In this document: in pieces, positions 42,532-51,064 of the stretch
How the letters are laid out: the number at the start of each line of letters is the position of its first letter
How positions within the stretch are numbered: position 1 is the stretch's first letter
Source of the DNA: Brevibacillus reuszeri
Lineage (GTDB): Bacteria; Bacillota; Bacilli; Brevibacillales; Brevibacillaceae
NCBI RefSeq assembly: GCF_001187725.1
Contig: NZ_LGIQ01000009.1
Span: 1,549,493 to 1,613,492, forward strand
Reading direction: 5' to 3'
DNA: 64,000 bases
Made by a program: the position numbers and the translations under genes
Notes under the pieces: generated by a model
What the model was told of the DNA's origin: nothing
The model's database searches: none
The model's input: only the letters and a program-made list of their open reading frames with translations

Positions 42532-44372
42532 GGCGGCTGGTCAGAGTCTTTCAGCAGTTGTTCAAAACGATTCAATGGAAAATGGTCGTCATTTACATGT
42601 TGCTGATCTTGCTTGCGATGCAATTTATCGGAGCGTACTTTGCCCGAGAAGTAGAGAGTTATTACATAAATAACTTTTCAGAAGCCTTAAACGGGCAGGC
42701 GAGTCTATTGGCAACCCTGCTGGAGGGTGACCTGCGTCCACGTGACGGAAAGGAACAAAGCGCTGAACAAAATCGCCAGGATATCGATAACCTGATCAAC
42801 AACCTCGTGAAAATCAACGGTGCCAATGTACAGGTCATTGATCAAACAGGAACGGTAGTCAGTACAACAGAAGACAAGCGCACGATTGGTCAACGGACTT
42901 CGCAGCCAGAGGTGACCAGTGCCTTGCTGGGCACACGAAGTGAGTCAATGCGGATTGACCCGCGGACAGGTGCGCGTGTAAAGGTATTAGTGCTGCCGGT
43001 CAAAGGAGATCAGATTGTATATGGGGCCGTGTACATGGTCGCTTCCATGGAAGGAACCTACACAACGATCCGCAAAATGAACGGTATCTTGGCGACAGGT
43101 ACCATGTTTGCGCTGATCATTACGGCAGGGCTTGGAGTTGTACTGGCGCGAACGATTACAAAGCCGGTAAAAGAAATGACGCGTCAGGCAAGAGCCGTAG
43201 CAGATGGCGACTTTAACAGCAATGTACGGGTATATAGCGGAGATGAGATTGGTCAGCTTGGAATGGCATTTAACCATATGACACTGCGCCTTCAGGAAGC
43301 CATTTTGCAGCAGGAAGAAGAACGAGAAAAGCTGGCGGGGATCTTGAGCAACATGACCGACGGCGTAATTGCTGCCGATCGGAATGGGCAGATCATTTTG
43401 TTCAACCGTGCTGCGGAAGAAATGCTGCAAGTAAAAACGAGGGACGTGCTGCGTAATAGACGGACCTTGCATGACTTGTTAAGTCTGCCGCCAGAGGAAG
43501 AGATGCCTCTGCACAAGCAGGAGGAGCCGTTGTTTATCGAAATGATGCTTCCGAATAAGGATGAAGTGATCTTTCGTGTGACGTTTACTCCGTTGCAGCA
43601 TGATAGTGGAAAAAAAGGAGGGATCATTGCGGTAGTAGCCGATGTAACCGAGCAGCAGCGTCTGGAGCATCATCGCAGGGAGTTTGTAGCCAACGTATCA
43701 CATGAGCTGCGGACTCCGCTAACGACGATTAAAAGCTATGTCGAGGCCTTGCTGGATGGCGCTGTAGAAGACCCTGAGCTGTCCAATCGGTTTTTGCGCG
43801 TCACGATGTCGGAGACGGAACGCATGATCAGACTGGTAAATGACTTGCTGCAGCTTTCCCGATTTGATTCACAAGGCATACGGCTGCATTGCAAGGAAGC
43901 CGATCTGACAAGTCTGCTTCGATACGCAGCCGATCGGTTTTCGATGTTTAGTGAGCAGCAGGAGGTACAGCTCAATCTCGAAGTGCCAACTAAGCTGCCA
44001 CCTGTTTATATCGATTTGGATGCTATCAATCAGGTTTTGGATAACCTCTTGTCCAATGCGATCAAATATACAGCGCAGGGCGGTACGGTTGTCCTGCATG
44101 CTAAAGCGAATCTCTATCAAAATCGGGTGTACATTTCGATTAGGGATACCGGAATCGGCATCCCGAGCCGTGATTTGAAGCGGATTTTTGAACGTTTTTA
44201 CCGAGTCGACAAGGCACGTTCTCGCGGCCAGGGCGGTACTGGGCTGGGACTGGCTATTGCCCGGGAATTAGTGCAGGCACACGGTGCAGATATCGAGATT
44301 ACAAGCGAATGGAATGTTGGGACGACCGTAACGTTCTGGGTGCCATTTGCCCAAGGAGGTAAAACGGGATGA
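42528..44372 (+). CDS. walK: Sensor histidine kinase WalK
   Basis: Membrane kinase for WalR. The 614-residue protein has two membrane helices (about 20-40 and 185-205) around an extracellular domain. A HAMP domain (ARTITKPVKEMTRQARAVADG) and a PAS domain follow, then the H box VSHELRTPLTTIKSYVEALL with the phosphorylated histidine near residue 391. The ATPase has NAIKYT, RDTGIGIP and GTGLGLAIA. The gene overlaps both walR and walH by four bases. Confidence 0.97.
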   Translation: MRRLVRVFQQLFKTIQWKMVVIYMLLILLAMQFIGAYFAREVESYYINNFSEALNGQASLLATLLEGDLRPRDGKEQSAEQNRQDIDNLINNLVKINGANVQVIDQTGTVVSTTEDKRTIGQRTSQPEVTSALLGTRSESMRIDPRTGARVKVLVLPVKGDQIVYGAVYMVASMEGTYTTIRKMNGILATGTMFALIITAGLGVVLARTITKPVKEMTRQARAVADGDFNSNVRVYSGDEIGQLGMAFNHMTLRLQEAILQQEEEREKLAGILSNMTDGVIAADRNGQIILFNRAAEEMLQVKTRDVLRNRRTLHDLLSLPPEEEMPLHKQEEPLFIEMMLPNKDEVIFRVTFTPLQHDSGKKGGIIAVVADVTEQQRLEHHRREFVANVSHELRTPLTTIKSYVEALLDGAVEDPELSNRFLRVTMSETERMIRLVNDLLQLSRFDSQGIRLHCKEADLTSLLRYAADRFSMFSEQQEVQLNLEVPTKLPPVYIDLDAINQVLDNLLSNAIKYTAQGGTVVLHAKANLYQNRVYISIRDTGIGIPSRDLKRIFERFYRVDKARSRGQGGTGLGLAIARELVQAHGADIEITSEWNVGTTVTFWVPFAQGGKTG

Positions 44373-45751
44373 AGCGGATGCTAGAGCCTGCCAAAACCGT
44401 GTTACTCAATCTGTTGGTGTTAGCCAGCTTTTGCCTGACCGCGATGCTGTGGACGAATCAGCCCAAGTTTCAATTTATTCAGCCCGCGCAGTACACCGAG
44501 TCGAAGCCCGTTCAGGAAAAACAGCTGGAGCAGCTGGTAACCCCGGAATCAGTTGTTTTTCACTACGGAGAGGAACGTCATACAAAAGCCGTCTCAACAG
44601 ATGCACCATACAGCATGATTGTGAGAGAAATGCCTAAGTGGATCTTTCTCGATTTCACTCCATTTATGATTTCAAATGAAAAGTGGGGGGAAATTGCCCG
44701 GGAAAAGATGGGGCTAGAGGTCCGTTTCAGAAGTACGATACCACTGTCTATTATTGGGCGTTTAGTGACGTTTCGCGATGAGTATGACAACCGGATGAAG
44801 GGAATTGACCGTTTGTGGCTGTATTATGAAAAGGACGAGGATATCGTCTACGCGTTGTTCCTTTCCACAGAGGAAGGACGCATGATGCGGTCGCGGACTT
44901 CCATTTCTCCAAAGGATTTGCGTGATTCCTATCTCGCGGCTGGCAGTCCGATGCCTGAGCAGATTATGAAAATCGTACGCCCAGATCGTAATTATTCCGC
45001 TTTGGAAGGCGCAGCACCTTTCTGGAGCATTTACTATTTGCCGAAAAACCAGGGACGTATGCAGCAGTTCCGCTACAGCTATGTACCTGTCTCCAACGAA
45101 AGGCTGATGGAAGCTTATTTTATCGACCAGTCGCTTGTCAGACAAATTATGGAACGAGATAAAACGGTGATTTTTACGGATGGCAGTCGTTCGATTCAGC
45201 TGAGATCAGACCAAAAAGCCATTACTTTTACCGATCCTGCCTATCAGGTACGAGCACAAGAGCTGTCTGATCAGGAGAAGGTTCAAGGGGCAGTCACTTT
45301 TATTAACAAGCATCTGGGTTGGCTGGATGATTTCCACTTTGAAAAGATCAAGAAGAGCTACAATGATAAAGATTTAATCACATTCCGACAGTATTTGGGG
45401 GCGTATCCCTTTGTAAGTCTGAACGGTTCTACGCTTATCGATACGATCCAGATTACATCCGAGGCAGGACAAGTCTCGACGATGAGTCGTTCGCTGGTCG
45501 ATTTGGACAGGTATATCTCCAACAAAGAGTGGACGGTCATGTCCGGACCAGAGCTGTATCAGATGATTCGGGACAAAAAGCTGGCAGATACGGAACGAAT
45601 CACGAATGCCTACTTGGCCTATCAGACCGACGTCGTGGATGATTACGTAGACCTGATGCCCATCTGGGTAGTAGAACTGGCTAACCAGCCTACCATGTAC
45701 ATTCCTGCGAATACGAATCAGGGAGGGGGAAAGGTGAATGGATTGGAGTAG
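44369..45751 (+). CDS. walH: Two-component system regulatory protein WalH (YycH)
   Basis: A 460-residue single-pass membrane protein (anchor around residues 12-30) with a large outside domain. In B. subtilis YycH and YycI bind WalK and dampen it. It is the gene after walK, as expected, overlaps walK by four bases and walI by 14, and has no enzyme motif. Confidence 0.92.
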   Translation: MKRMLEPAKTVLLNLLVLASFCLTAMLWTNQPKFQFIQPAQYTESKPVQEKQLEQLVTPESVVFHYGEERHTKAVSTDAPYSMIVREMPKWIFLDFTPFMISNEKWGEIAREKMGLEVRFRSTIPLSIIGRLVTFRDEYDNRMKGIDRLWLYYEKDEDIVYALFLSTEEGRMMRSRTSISPKDLRDSYLAAGSPMPEQIMKIVRPDRNYSALEGAAPFWSIYYLPKNQGRMQQFRYSYVPVSNERLMEAYFIDQSLVRQIMERDKTVIFTDGSRSIQLRSDQKAITFTDPAYQVRAQELSDQEKVQGAVTFINKHLGWLDDFHFEKIKKSYNDKDLITFRQYLGAYPFVSLNGSTLIDTIQITSEAGQVSTMSRSLVDLDRYISNKEWTVMSGPELYQMIRDKKLADTERITNAYLAYQTDVVDDYVDLMPIWVVELANQPTMYIPANTNQGGGKVNGLE

Positions 45752-46517
45752 AACCAAGACGATCCTGATCTGGTCCTTTCTTCTTCTCGATTTGTTTCTC
45801 GGTTATCAGGTGTATGAGGCGAGAATTAGTTTTTGGAGTGACAAGGAAGTGGCCCAAGGGGAAAAATGGAATATGGAGCTGTACCTGACGCAGCAAAATA
45901 TTACATTGGCGACCGAGATCCCGCAGGATACACCGGAAATGACAAATTTGAATGCCGAGTACGTGGGGATCAACCCGATTTCTCTGCAGGAGCTGCCGGG
46001 ACTCCAAGCGACAATGGAAAAGATGGCCCTGGCGGCAAAGCTGGACCCGCCGCTGCAATTCCGCGGGCAGATTACGCCAAATGAAATCCTGCGTCAAATT
46101 GGACAGCGGCTCATGTACGGCGATCAGTATTCGGCAGATATGAACCGTTCGAATCAGACCCGTCTGTTATACTGGCAGATGTATAATAAGATGCCTGTGT
46201 TCGTCGCGCCACTGGAAGTGTATTTGGATAATGGCTCGATTCTCGGATATCGGCAAACGTTTTTCCATATTCGTGAGCAGCAGGGCGGACGTCAGGGACA
46301 GGTTCTGTCGGGTTATTCGGCGCTTCGCTCTCTGGTAGAGAAGCAGGTTATTCAACCAGGGGAGCGCATCGAGGGTGTGAGCCTTGGCTATTTCGGTTCG
46401 TATGATGCCGATATTCAGACGCTGGCTCCTGTTTGGCGAGTGATTCACGATGGCAAGTCGCATTATGTCAATGCGTTTACAGGTGCGCTGGAGAGACAGG
46501 TCGTCTCCCAGCGGTAA
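45738..46517 (+). CDS. walI: Two-component system regulatory protein WalI (YycI)
   Basis: A 259-residue single-pass membrane protein (MDWSRTKTILIWSFLLLDLF at the N-terminus, then an outside domain). It is the partner of WalH in controlling WalK in Bacilli. GGGAGGGGG lies before the ATG, inside the end of walH, which it overlaps by 14 bases. Confidence 0.92.
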   Translation: MDWSRTKTILIWSFLLLDLFLGYQVYEARISFWSDKEVAQGEKWNMELYLTQQNITLATEIPQDTPEMTNLNAEYVGINPISLQELPGLQATMEKMALAAKLDPPLQFRGQITPNEILRQIGQRLMYGDQYSADMNRSNQTRLLYWQMYNKMPVFVAPLEVYLDNGSILGYRQTFFHIREQQGGRQGQVLSGYSALRSLVEKQVIQPGERIEGVSLGYFGSYDADIQTLAPVWRVIHDGKSHYVNAFTGALERQVVSQR

Positions 46518-46573
46518 TATCCAAACTTCAAAAAGAGAAGCAACAGGGAACGTTACGGGAAGAGGGATGATGG

Positions 46574-47362
46574 GTGAGATTTAGTGTGTTGGCAAGCGGA
46601 AGCACGGGCAATGCCATCTACGTGGCGACTGACCGCGTCTCTGTACTGATTGATGTGGGGATTACAGGGAAACAGGCCGAAGCAGCACTCCAGACGATTG
46701 GCGTGAATCCAGCCGACCTGAGTGCCATTCTCGTCACGCATGAGCACGTCGACCATATCAAAGGGGTCGGCGTAATGGCCAGGCGGTATGGCCTGCCGAT
46801 TTATGCGAATCAAAAAACGTGGTCCGAGCTGGACGGACAAATCGGCACGATAAAAGAAGACCAGCGTCGTTTGTTTGCAGTAGGGGAAAAGCAGGAGCTG
46901 GAGGATTTGGGGATCGAGTCCTTTGGCATTTCGCATGATGCGGCGGAGCCGATGGGCTTCTGCTTTTACGATGGCAAGAAAAAGCTCAGTGTGGCTACGG
47001 ATTTGGGCTATGTCAGTGATCGGATCAAGGAGACGATTCGTGGGGCGGATGCGTATGTATTTGAATCCAATCACGATGTCGAGCTGCTGCGTATGTCACA
47101 ATATCCATGGAGCATCAAGCGGCGTATTTTGAGTGATGTCGGTCACTTGTCCAATGAAGCAGCAGGCGATGCCTTGCTTGATTGTTTGTCAGGCGGTGCC
47201 GAGCGTGTCTACCTGGCCCATTTGAGCAAAGAAAATAACATGATTGATCTGGCTCGACTGACTGTGAAAAATATTCTGGAAGAGCGGGGCTTGACTGTAG
47301 GTGACGATGTGCATCTGCGTGACACGTACCCGGATCGCCCAACCAAGCTGGAAGAGCTATGA
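46574..47362 (+). CDS. walJ: Metallo-beta-lactamase-fold hydrolase WalJ (YycJ)
   Basis: A 262-residue metallo-hydrolase starting MRFSVLASGSTGNA, with the zinc motif THEHVDHIKG near residue 58, SHDAAEP and a C-terminal HLSKENN. Family members include a 5'-exonuclease active in mismatch repair. Last gene of the wal operon. Start is GTG after a GAGGGATGATGG stretch. It converges on a small minus-strand gene and overlaps it by six bases. Confidence 0.94.
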   Translation: MRFSVLASGSTGNAIYVATDRVSVLIDVGITGKQAEAALQTIGVNPADLSAILVTHEHVDHIKGVGVMARRYGLPIYANQKTWSELDGQIGTIKEDQRRLFAVGEKQELEDLGIESFGISHDAAEPMGFCFYDGKKKLSVATDLGYVSDRIKETIRGADAYVFESNHDVELLRMSQYPWSIKRRILSDVGHLSNEAAGDALLDCLSGGAERVYLAHLSKENNMIDLARLTVKNILEERGLTVGDDVHLRDTYPDRPTKLEEL

Positions 47363-47593
47363 GATCGGCTTGATCTGGGTGTGACGATTCTGGATCGTCT
47401 CGGACAGCTTGGACGCCAAATCGAGCTGAAAGGATAATTGCGAATCCAGCGCATGTGCTTTTGCCGTTAGCTCCTCGTGTGTCAGCAAGCCTTTTTCGAC
47501 GAGCAGCTCGATAAGTGCATGCAGGACAAGCGTATTGTGGTAGTCCACTTCTTGCAGGTCTGCCAGCTTGGCGATGAGATGAACCTCTTTCAT
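47357..47593 (-). CDS. Small conserved-type protein of unknown function
   Basis: A 78-residue acidic, mostly helical protein (KEVHLIAKLADLQEVDYHNT, then HALIELLVEKGLLTHEELTAK). It resembles small subunit-like or nitrile-hydratase-associated helical domains in its ELLVEKGLLTHEEL segment, but no family is certain. ATG at 47593 has AAGGA eight bases upstream. It overlaps the end of walJ tail to tail. Confidence 0.65.
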   Translation of the reverse strand: MKEVHLIAKLADLQEVDYHNTLVLHALIELLVEKGLLTHEELTAKAHALDSQLSFQLDLASKLSETIQNRHTQIKPIS

Positions 47594-47721
47594 TTCTATC
47601 AATCCTTTCATCCCTTGTTCGAGGGAAAAGCTTTTAATCTATCATATCCGGGCTCTCGAAAGAATATTCCTAGAAGCTCTATCAGAACAAAAACCAGACG
47701 TAAACACGAAATGAAAGTGAT

Positions 47722-47773
47722 GAACTGCACCCCATTGTTAGATAAGGCTAACAGTTGGAGGTGCAGTTTTTTT
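47722..47773. terminator. Long hairpin with T tract, possible IS-derived terminator
   Basis: AACTGCACC is followed by an inner stem (TTGTTAG/CTAACAG) and GGTGCAGTT, then Ts. The whole is about 50 bp and has few mismatches. It lies upstream of the lysE-like gene and well beyond the start of the minus-strand small gene, with no plus-strand gene before it except walJ. The TGCAGTT ends look like tails of IS3-type elements, but no transposase is present. Confidence 0.5.
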
Positions 47774-47925
47774 GTATGGTAAGCATGATCAATCATTCTG
47801 TTCTGCTTCATCTGATCTGTTCTATTTCTTCCCGTTTATGATGAGGAGAAGGAGGACTAGCAATTAACGATAATACCGACATATTCAAGAGAGTAAGTCA
47901 GTCATGTCAATAGGGGGACGTTTGT

Positions 47926-48534
47926 TTGTCTGAATATACAGTGTTTATTTTGGCCTTTGCTGCATCTGCGGCTTCACCTGGTCCGGAAATAGCGGGACTT
48001 CTGTCCAGAGCGCTTTCTGGCGGAATAATCGCCAGTCTTCCTCTCGCCGTTGGCATCATTCTTGGCAAGCTGCTAATGCTGTCTGCTGCTGTTGCTGGCC
48101 TCACAGCTCTCGTGGAAGTACTAGGTCCAATGTTCGTGGTGTTGAAATTCTGTGGTGCTGCGTATCTGATCTGGCTTGGTATCAAGAAATGGAGATATGC
48201 CGGGCACATGCTTTCGGCAAACGAGAAGGCAAATAGGGCCAACGTCATGGTCGAAATCGGACTTGGACTCGCAATGACACTTTCCAATCCAATTGCCATC
48301 GTTTTCTACATGGCGCTTCTACCAGGTGTAATTGATATTTCCGGTTTGACGCTGAACACCTATGCTGTCTTGTGTTTTATTATTATTGGCGTAATGACCT
48401 GCGTCGTGTTTGGCTATGGCATCATGGCAAAGCTGGTAAGAGCATGGTTTGCTTCGCAAAATTCCAAGAAAATCGTTGATCGATTAGCAGGTAGTATGAT
48501 GCTTGCTGCAGGGCTCTTGATTGCCATTCGTTAA
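47926..48534 (+). CDS. LysE-family transporter
   Basis: A 202-residue membrane protein of the LysE/RhtB exporter group, with about six hydrophobic segments and the family start SPGPEIAGLLSRALSGG. The second region GLAMTLSNPIAIVFYMALLPG is also typical. Substrates are amino acids or metabolites; the exact one is not evident. Start is TTG at 47926 behind AGGGGGACG. No lysine riboswitch was found upstream. Confidence 0.85.
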   Translation: MSEYTVFILAFAASAASPGPEIAGLLSRALSGGIIASLPLAVGIILGKLLMLSAAVAGLTALVEVLGPMFVVLKFCGAAYLIWLGIKKWRYAGHMLSANEKANRANVMVEIGLGLAMTLSNPIAIVFYMALLPGVIDISGLTLNTYAVLCFIIIGVMTCVVFGYGIMAKLVRAWFASQNSKKIVDRLAGSMMLAAGLLIAIR

Positions 48535-48569
48535 AAGGGATCTCGAATCAAATGTAAGAGAGAAGCTTT

Positions 48570-48602
48570 AAACTGTTGAGGTGCATAACCCAACAGTTTT
48601 TT
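48570..48602 (+). terminator. Terminator after the LysE-type gene
   Basis: AAACTGTTG, 12-base loop, CAACAGTTT, then Ts. The 230 bp from here to htrA hold only probable promoter sequence; no gene was seen. Confidence 0.8.
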
Positions 48603-48830
48603 CTGTTCTGGAGTGCTATTCATTTGACCATTCAATAGAGGTGTCTTTATTCCACAACCTTTCCTTATTTCTCACGCGATTTTACCGAAACCCGGGCGTA
48701 TACTAAGGGTGTCAAAAGGAAGAAGCAACAAAAGACATCATCCATAAAGAAGTGAACAGCAATGATAAGGCGTATAGGAGTAGCAAAAACCTGTAACCCT
48801 AATAATAGTAGAGGAAGGAGAGTGTGAATC

Positions 48831-50057
48831 ATGGGTTTTTATGATGATTTGACTCACGTAGAACGGAAAAAACGACGTACGGGAGGAGCTGGTCGTCTAA
48901 TCATGACGTCAGTTACGTCGGCGGTAATTGGAGGAATGGTTGTCCTGCTCATGCTCCCGACTCTCTCCAATGCCGGATTTATCAATATGGTCAAACCGGG
49001 AGCGACCAATGTGATGAGTAATCCAGCCGCTAACCTGTTTGCACAGCCAGTATCCGTCAAGGTAGAGACAGGCACTATCGATGCTGTGAAAAAAGTGGAG
49101 AATGCGGTGGTAGGGGTCATCAACATCGGCCAAACCAGAAGCAATTGGTTTAATAATACACAAGATGTCGAGCAGGGCGAAGGTTCTGGCGTTATCTTCG
49201 AGAAAAAGGGTGGAAAAGCCCACATTATTACCAACTACCACGTAATTGATCAAGCGCAAAAGCTGGAAATTGCTTTGCCAACGGGTGAAAAGGTAGAGGC
49301 GAAAGTTTTGGGCGCTGACCCGTATGCCGATCTGGCTGTACTGGAGATCGATGGCTCCAAAGTAACAACAGTAGCGGAGCTGGGGGATTCCTCGACACTG
49401 CAAGTAGGCGAGCCTGCAATCGCCATCGGTAACCCGCTTGGCATGAAATTCTCGCGTACCGTAACACAAGGAATCATTAGTTCTCTGGAGCGCTCTATGC
49501 CGATGGACTTTAATGGCGATGGTCAAGACGACTGGGAGTTGGATGTTCTGCAAACCGATGCCGCGATCAACCCTGGTAACAGTGGTGGTGCCCTGGTCAA
49601 TATCGAGGGACAGGTCATTGGGATTAACACACTGAAGATTTCCAAAACGGGTGTAGAAGGTTTGGGCTTTGCCCTCCCGATCAACGATGTAAAAGGCATC
49701 GTCAGCGAGCTGATGGAAAAAGGCAAACTGGAGCGCGCTTATCTGGGTGTGCAACCTTTCGACCTGACCAATGTACCGCGCTACAACTGGAAAGAAACCT
49801 TGAATCTGCCTGATGAAGTGCAAGCAGGGGTAGTCGTTCAAGGCGAGGTTGGAAAATTCTCTCCAGCAGGCCAAGTGGGTCTCAAACAGTACGACGTGAT
49901 TGTCAAGCTGGATAACAAGGATATCACGAATGGCGCGCAGCTGCGCAAATTCCTGACCTTGAATAAAAAGCCAGGTGACTCTGTGGAGATTACGTACTAT
50001 CGCGATGGTGTGAAGAAAACCGCGACAGTCAAGCTGACCAAAACACCACAGCAATAA
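48831..50057 (+). CDS. Membrane-anchored HtrA-type serine protease
   Basis: A 408-residue S1C (DegP/HtrA) protease. A cytosolic N-terminus of about 25 residues precedes one membrane helix (MTSVTSAVIGGMVVLLMLP). The protease domain has histidine in NYHVID (about 135), aspartate in ADLAVLEI (about 167) and serine in NPGNSGGALV (about 250). One PDZ domain ends the protein. In B. subtilis yyxA/htrC follows the wal operon in the same way. It degrades or refolds damaged exported proteins. GGAAGGAGAG precedes the ATG. Confidence 0.95.
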   Translation: MGFYDDLTHVERKKRRTGGAGRLIMTSVTSAVIGGMVVLLMLPTLSNAGFINMVKPGATNVMSNPAANLFAQPVSVKVETGTIDAVKKVENAVVGVINIGQTRSNWFNNTQDVEQGEGSGVIFEKKGGKAHIITNYHVIDQAQKLEIALPTGEKVEAKVLGADPYADLAVLEIDGSKVTTVAELGDSSTLQVGEPAIAIGNPLGMKFSRTVTQGIISSLERSMPMDFNGDGQDDWELDVLQTDAAINPGNSGGALVNIEGQVIGINTLKISKTGVEGLGFALPINDVKGIVSELMEKGKLERAYLGVQPFDLTNVPRYNWKETLNLPDEVQAGVVVQGEVGKFSPAGQVGLKQYDVIVKLDNKDITNGAQLRKFLTLNKKPGDSVEITYYRDGVKKTATVKLTKTPQQ

Positions 50058-50139
50058 GGTGTACCAACCCCGGGACATTGTCCCGTTTCCATAAATTTTT
50101 TGTTCCCCCCTCTATCTATTTTAAATAGATCACCCTTGT

Positions 50140-50173
50140 GAGCGTCGAGCTGAAATCGGCGCTCTCTTTTTTT
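50140..50173 (+). terminator. Terminator after htrA
   Basis: GAGCG and CGCTC form the base of a hairpin with an imperfect upper stem (TCGA/TCGG), followed by a T tract. Confidence 0.65.
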
Positions 50174-50265
50174 GGGGTGGGACATGAGTGTGAGCTTGTT
50201 TTCTTTTTGTACTGGGGTAGAATAGGAAGCGATATCAGAATGAACGGAAAAGAGGATCGGACAAC

Positions 50266-50508
50266 ATGGAACAGATGATGAAAAGCATTTATATAGAGGG
50301 AAAAGAGGTTGAGCTGCAGGAGGAATTCCCGGTGCGGTTTGCCTGTATGGAGCATTTTGACCAGGAGCTGGATGAGTACGTCAATGATTATGAGGTAGCG
50401 CCGGATACGTATGCGGCACAGGCGGTTGAGGCTGAAGCGGTAAACAAGCGTTGCCGGGCTTGTGGAGAACCGGGGAAGATTGTGTTATTGCGAGAGAAAG
50501 GACTGTAG
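50266..50508 (+). CDS. CxxH/CxxC protein (BA_5709 family)
   Basis: An 80-residue protein with FACMEHFDQELDEYVNDYE (CxxH motif) and a C-terminal CRACGEPGKI (CxxC). The pair probably binds zinc. The family is common next to htrA and rlmH in Bacilli. An in-frame ATG four codons later is possible. Function unknown. Confidence 0.88.
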   Translation: MEQMMKSIYIEGKEVELQEEFPVRFACMEHFDQELDEYVNDYEVAPDTYAAQAVEAEAVNKRCRACGEPGKIVLLREKGL

Positions 50509-50520
50509 GTGAGAGTTGGA

Positions 50521-50563
50521 AGCATCCCGTCCCATTATTGGGAATGATACGGGATGCTTTTTT
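50521..50563 (+). terminator. Terminator after the CxxH/CxxC gene
   Basis: AGCATCCCGT and ACGGGATGCT flank a loop with its own small stem and run into six Ts. Confidence 0.88.
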
Positions 50564-50611
50564 GTCGTTTGCTGAATCAGAGGAAGTTCTATAAAATTTT
50601 CCAAGTTGATA

Positions 50612-50640
50612 TTGACATGTGCGACAACCTGTCGTATTTT
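50612..50640 (+). promoter_or_regulatory. Promoter of the blaI-blaR-like operon
   Basis: TTGACA (50612-50617) and TATTTT (50635-50640), 17-bp spacer. The first operator fills the spacer, so repressor binding would block RNA polymerase directly. Confidence 0.75.
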
Positions 50641-50662
50641 AAACGTACGACAAGTTGTCGCA
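50620..50662. promoter_or_regulatory. Twin BlaI-type operators
   Basis: Two palindromes with the same core GCGACAA-N-TGTCGTA: 50621-50636 (GCGACAACCTGTCGTA) and 50646-50662 (TACGACAAGTTGTCGCA). Their centres are about 26 bp apart. One lies between the -35 and -10 boxes, the other just downstream. The repressor gene starts at 50684, so this predicts autoregulation. Confidence 0.82.
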
Positions 50663-50683
50663 CTAATAACCAGAGGTGTTACG

Positions 50684-51064
50684 ATGAAAAAATTGGGACG
50701 GTTATCAGAAACGGAAATGGAGGTAATGGAGGGGATTTGGGAGTTAGCTGCTCCGGTAACAGTTGCACAGCTACTTGATATTTTCGAAAGCAAAGGTTGG
50801 AAGACCTCAACTGTATCTACAATTTTAAAGCGGCTAATTGAAAAAGGCTTTTTGACAAAATCAATGATTGGCAAGGCGAACTACTACGATCCTGCTTTGA
50901 CTCTGGATGAATACAAAAAGTACGAGACACAAACCTTCTTAAGTCGTTTGTACAATGGGAAAGTGAAAAATTTTATAGCTGCTCTTGCTGACGATGGAGA
51001 ACTCAGTCGTGATGACATAGCGGAGTTAAAAGAGTGGTTTGCGAAAAAGGAAGACAAGAAATGA
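50684..51064 (+). CDS. BlaI/MecI/CopY-family repressor
   Basis: A 126-residue winged-helix repressor: LSETEMEVMEGIWELAAPVT, then recognition helix TSTVSTILKRLIEKG and a helical dimer domain. BlaI proteins are inactivated when the partner M56 peptidase cleaves them. AGAGGTG precedes the ATG at 50684. It overlaps the next gene by four bases (ATGA). No beta-lactamase gene lies nearby, so the target may be just this operon or a distant gene. Confidence 0.9.
   Translation: MKKLGRLSETEMEVMEGIWELAAPVTVAQLLDIFESKGWKTSTVSTILKRLIEKGFLTKSMIGKANYYDPALTLDEYKKYETQTFLSRLYNGKVKNFIAALADDGELSRDDIAELKEWFAKKEDKK

Noticed and set aside
47594..47925. Possible lysine riboswitch upstream of the LysE-type gene
   Set aside because: The conserved lysine-riboswitch segments are not there; only a simple nested hairpin is seen.
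48909..50078. 389-codon frame antisense to the HtrA gene
   Set aside because: Long only because of codon bias on the other strand; HtrA has intact catalytic motifs and conserved context.
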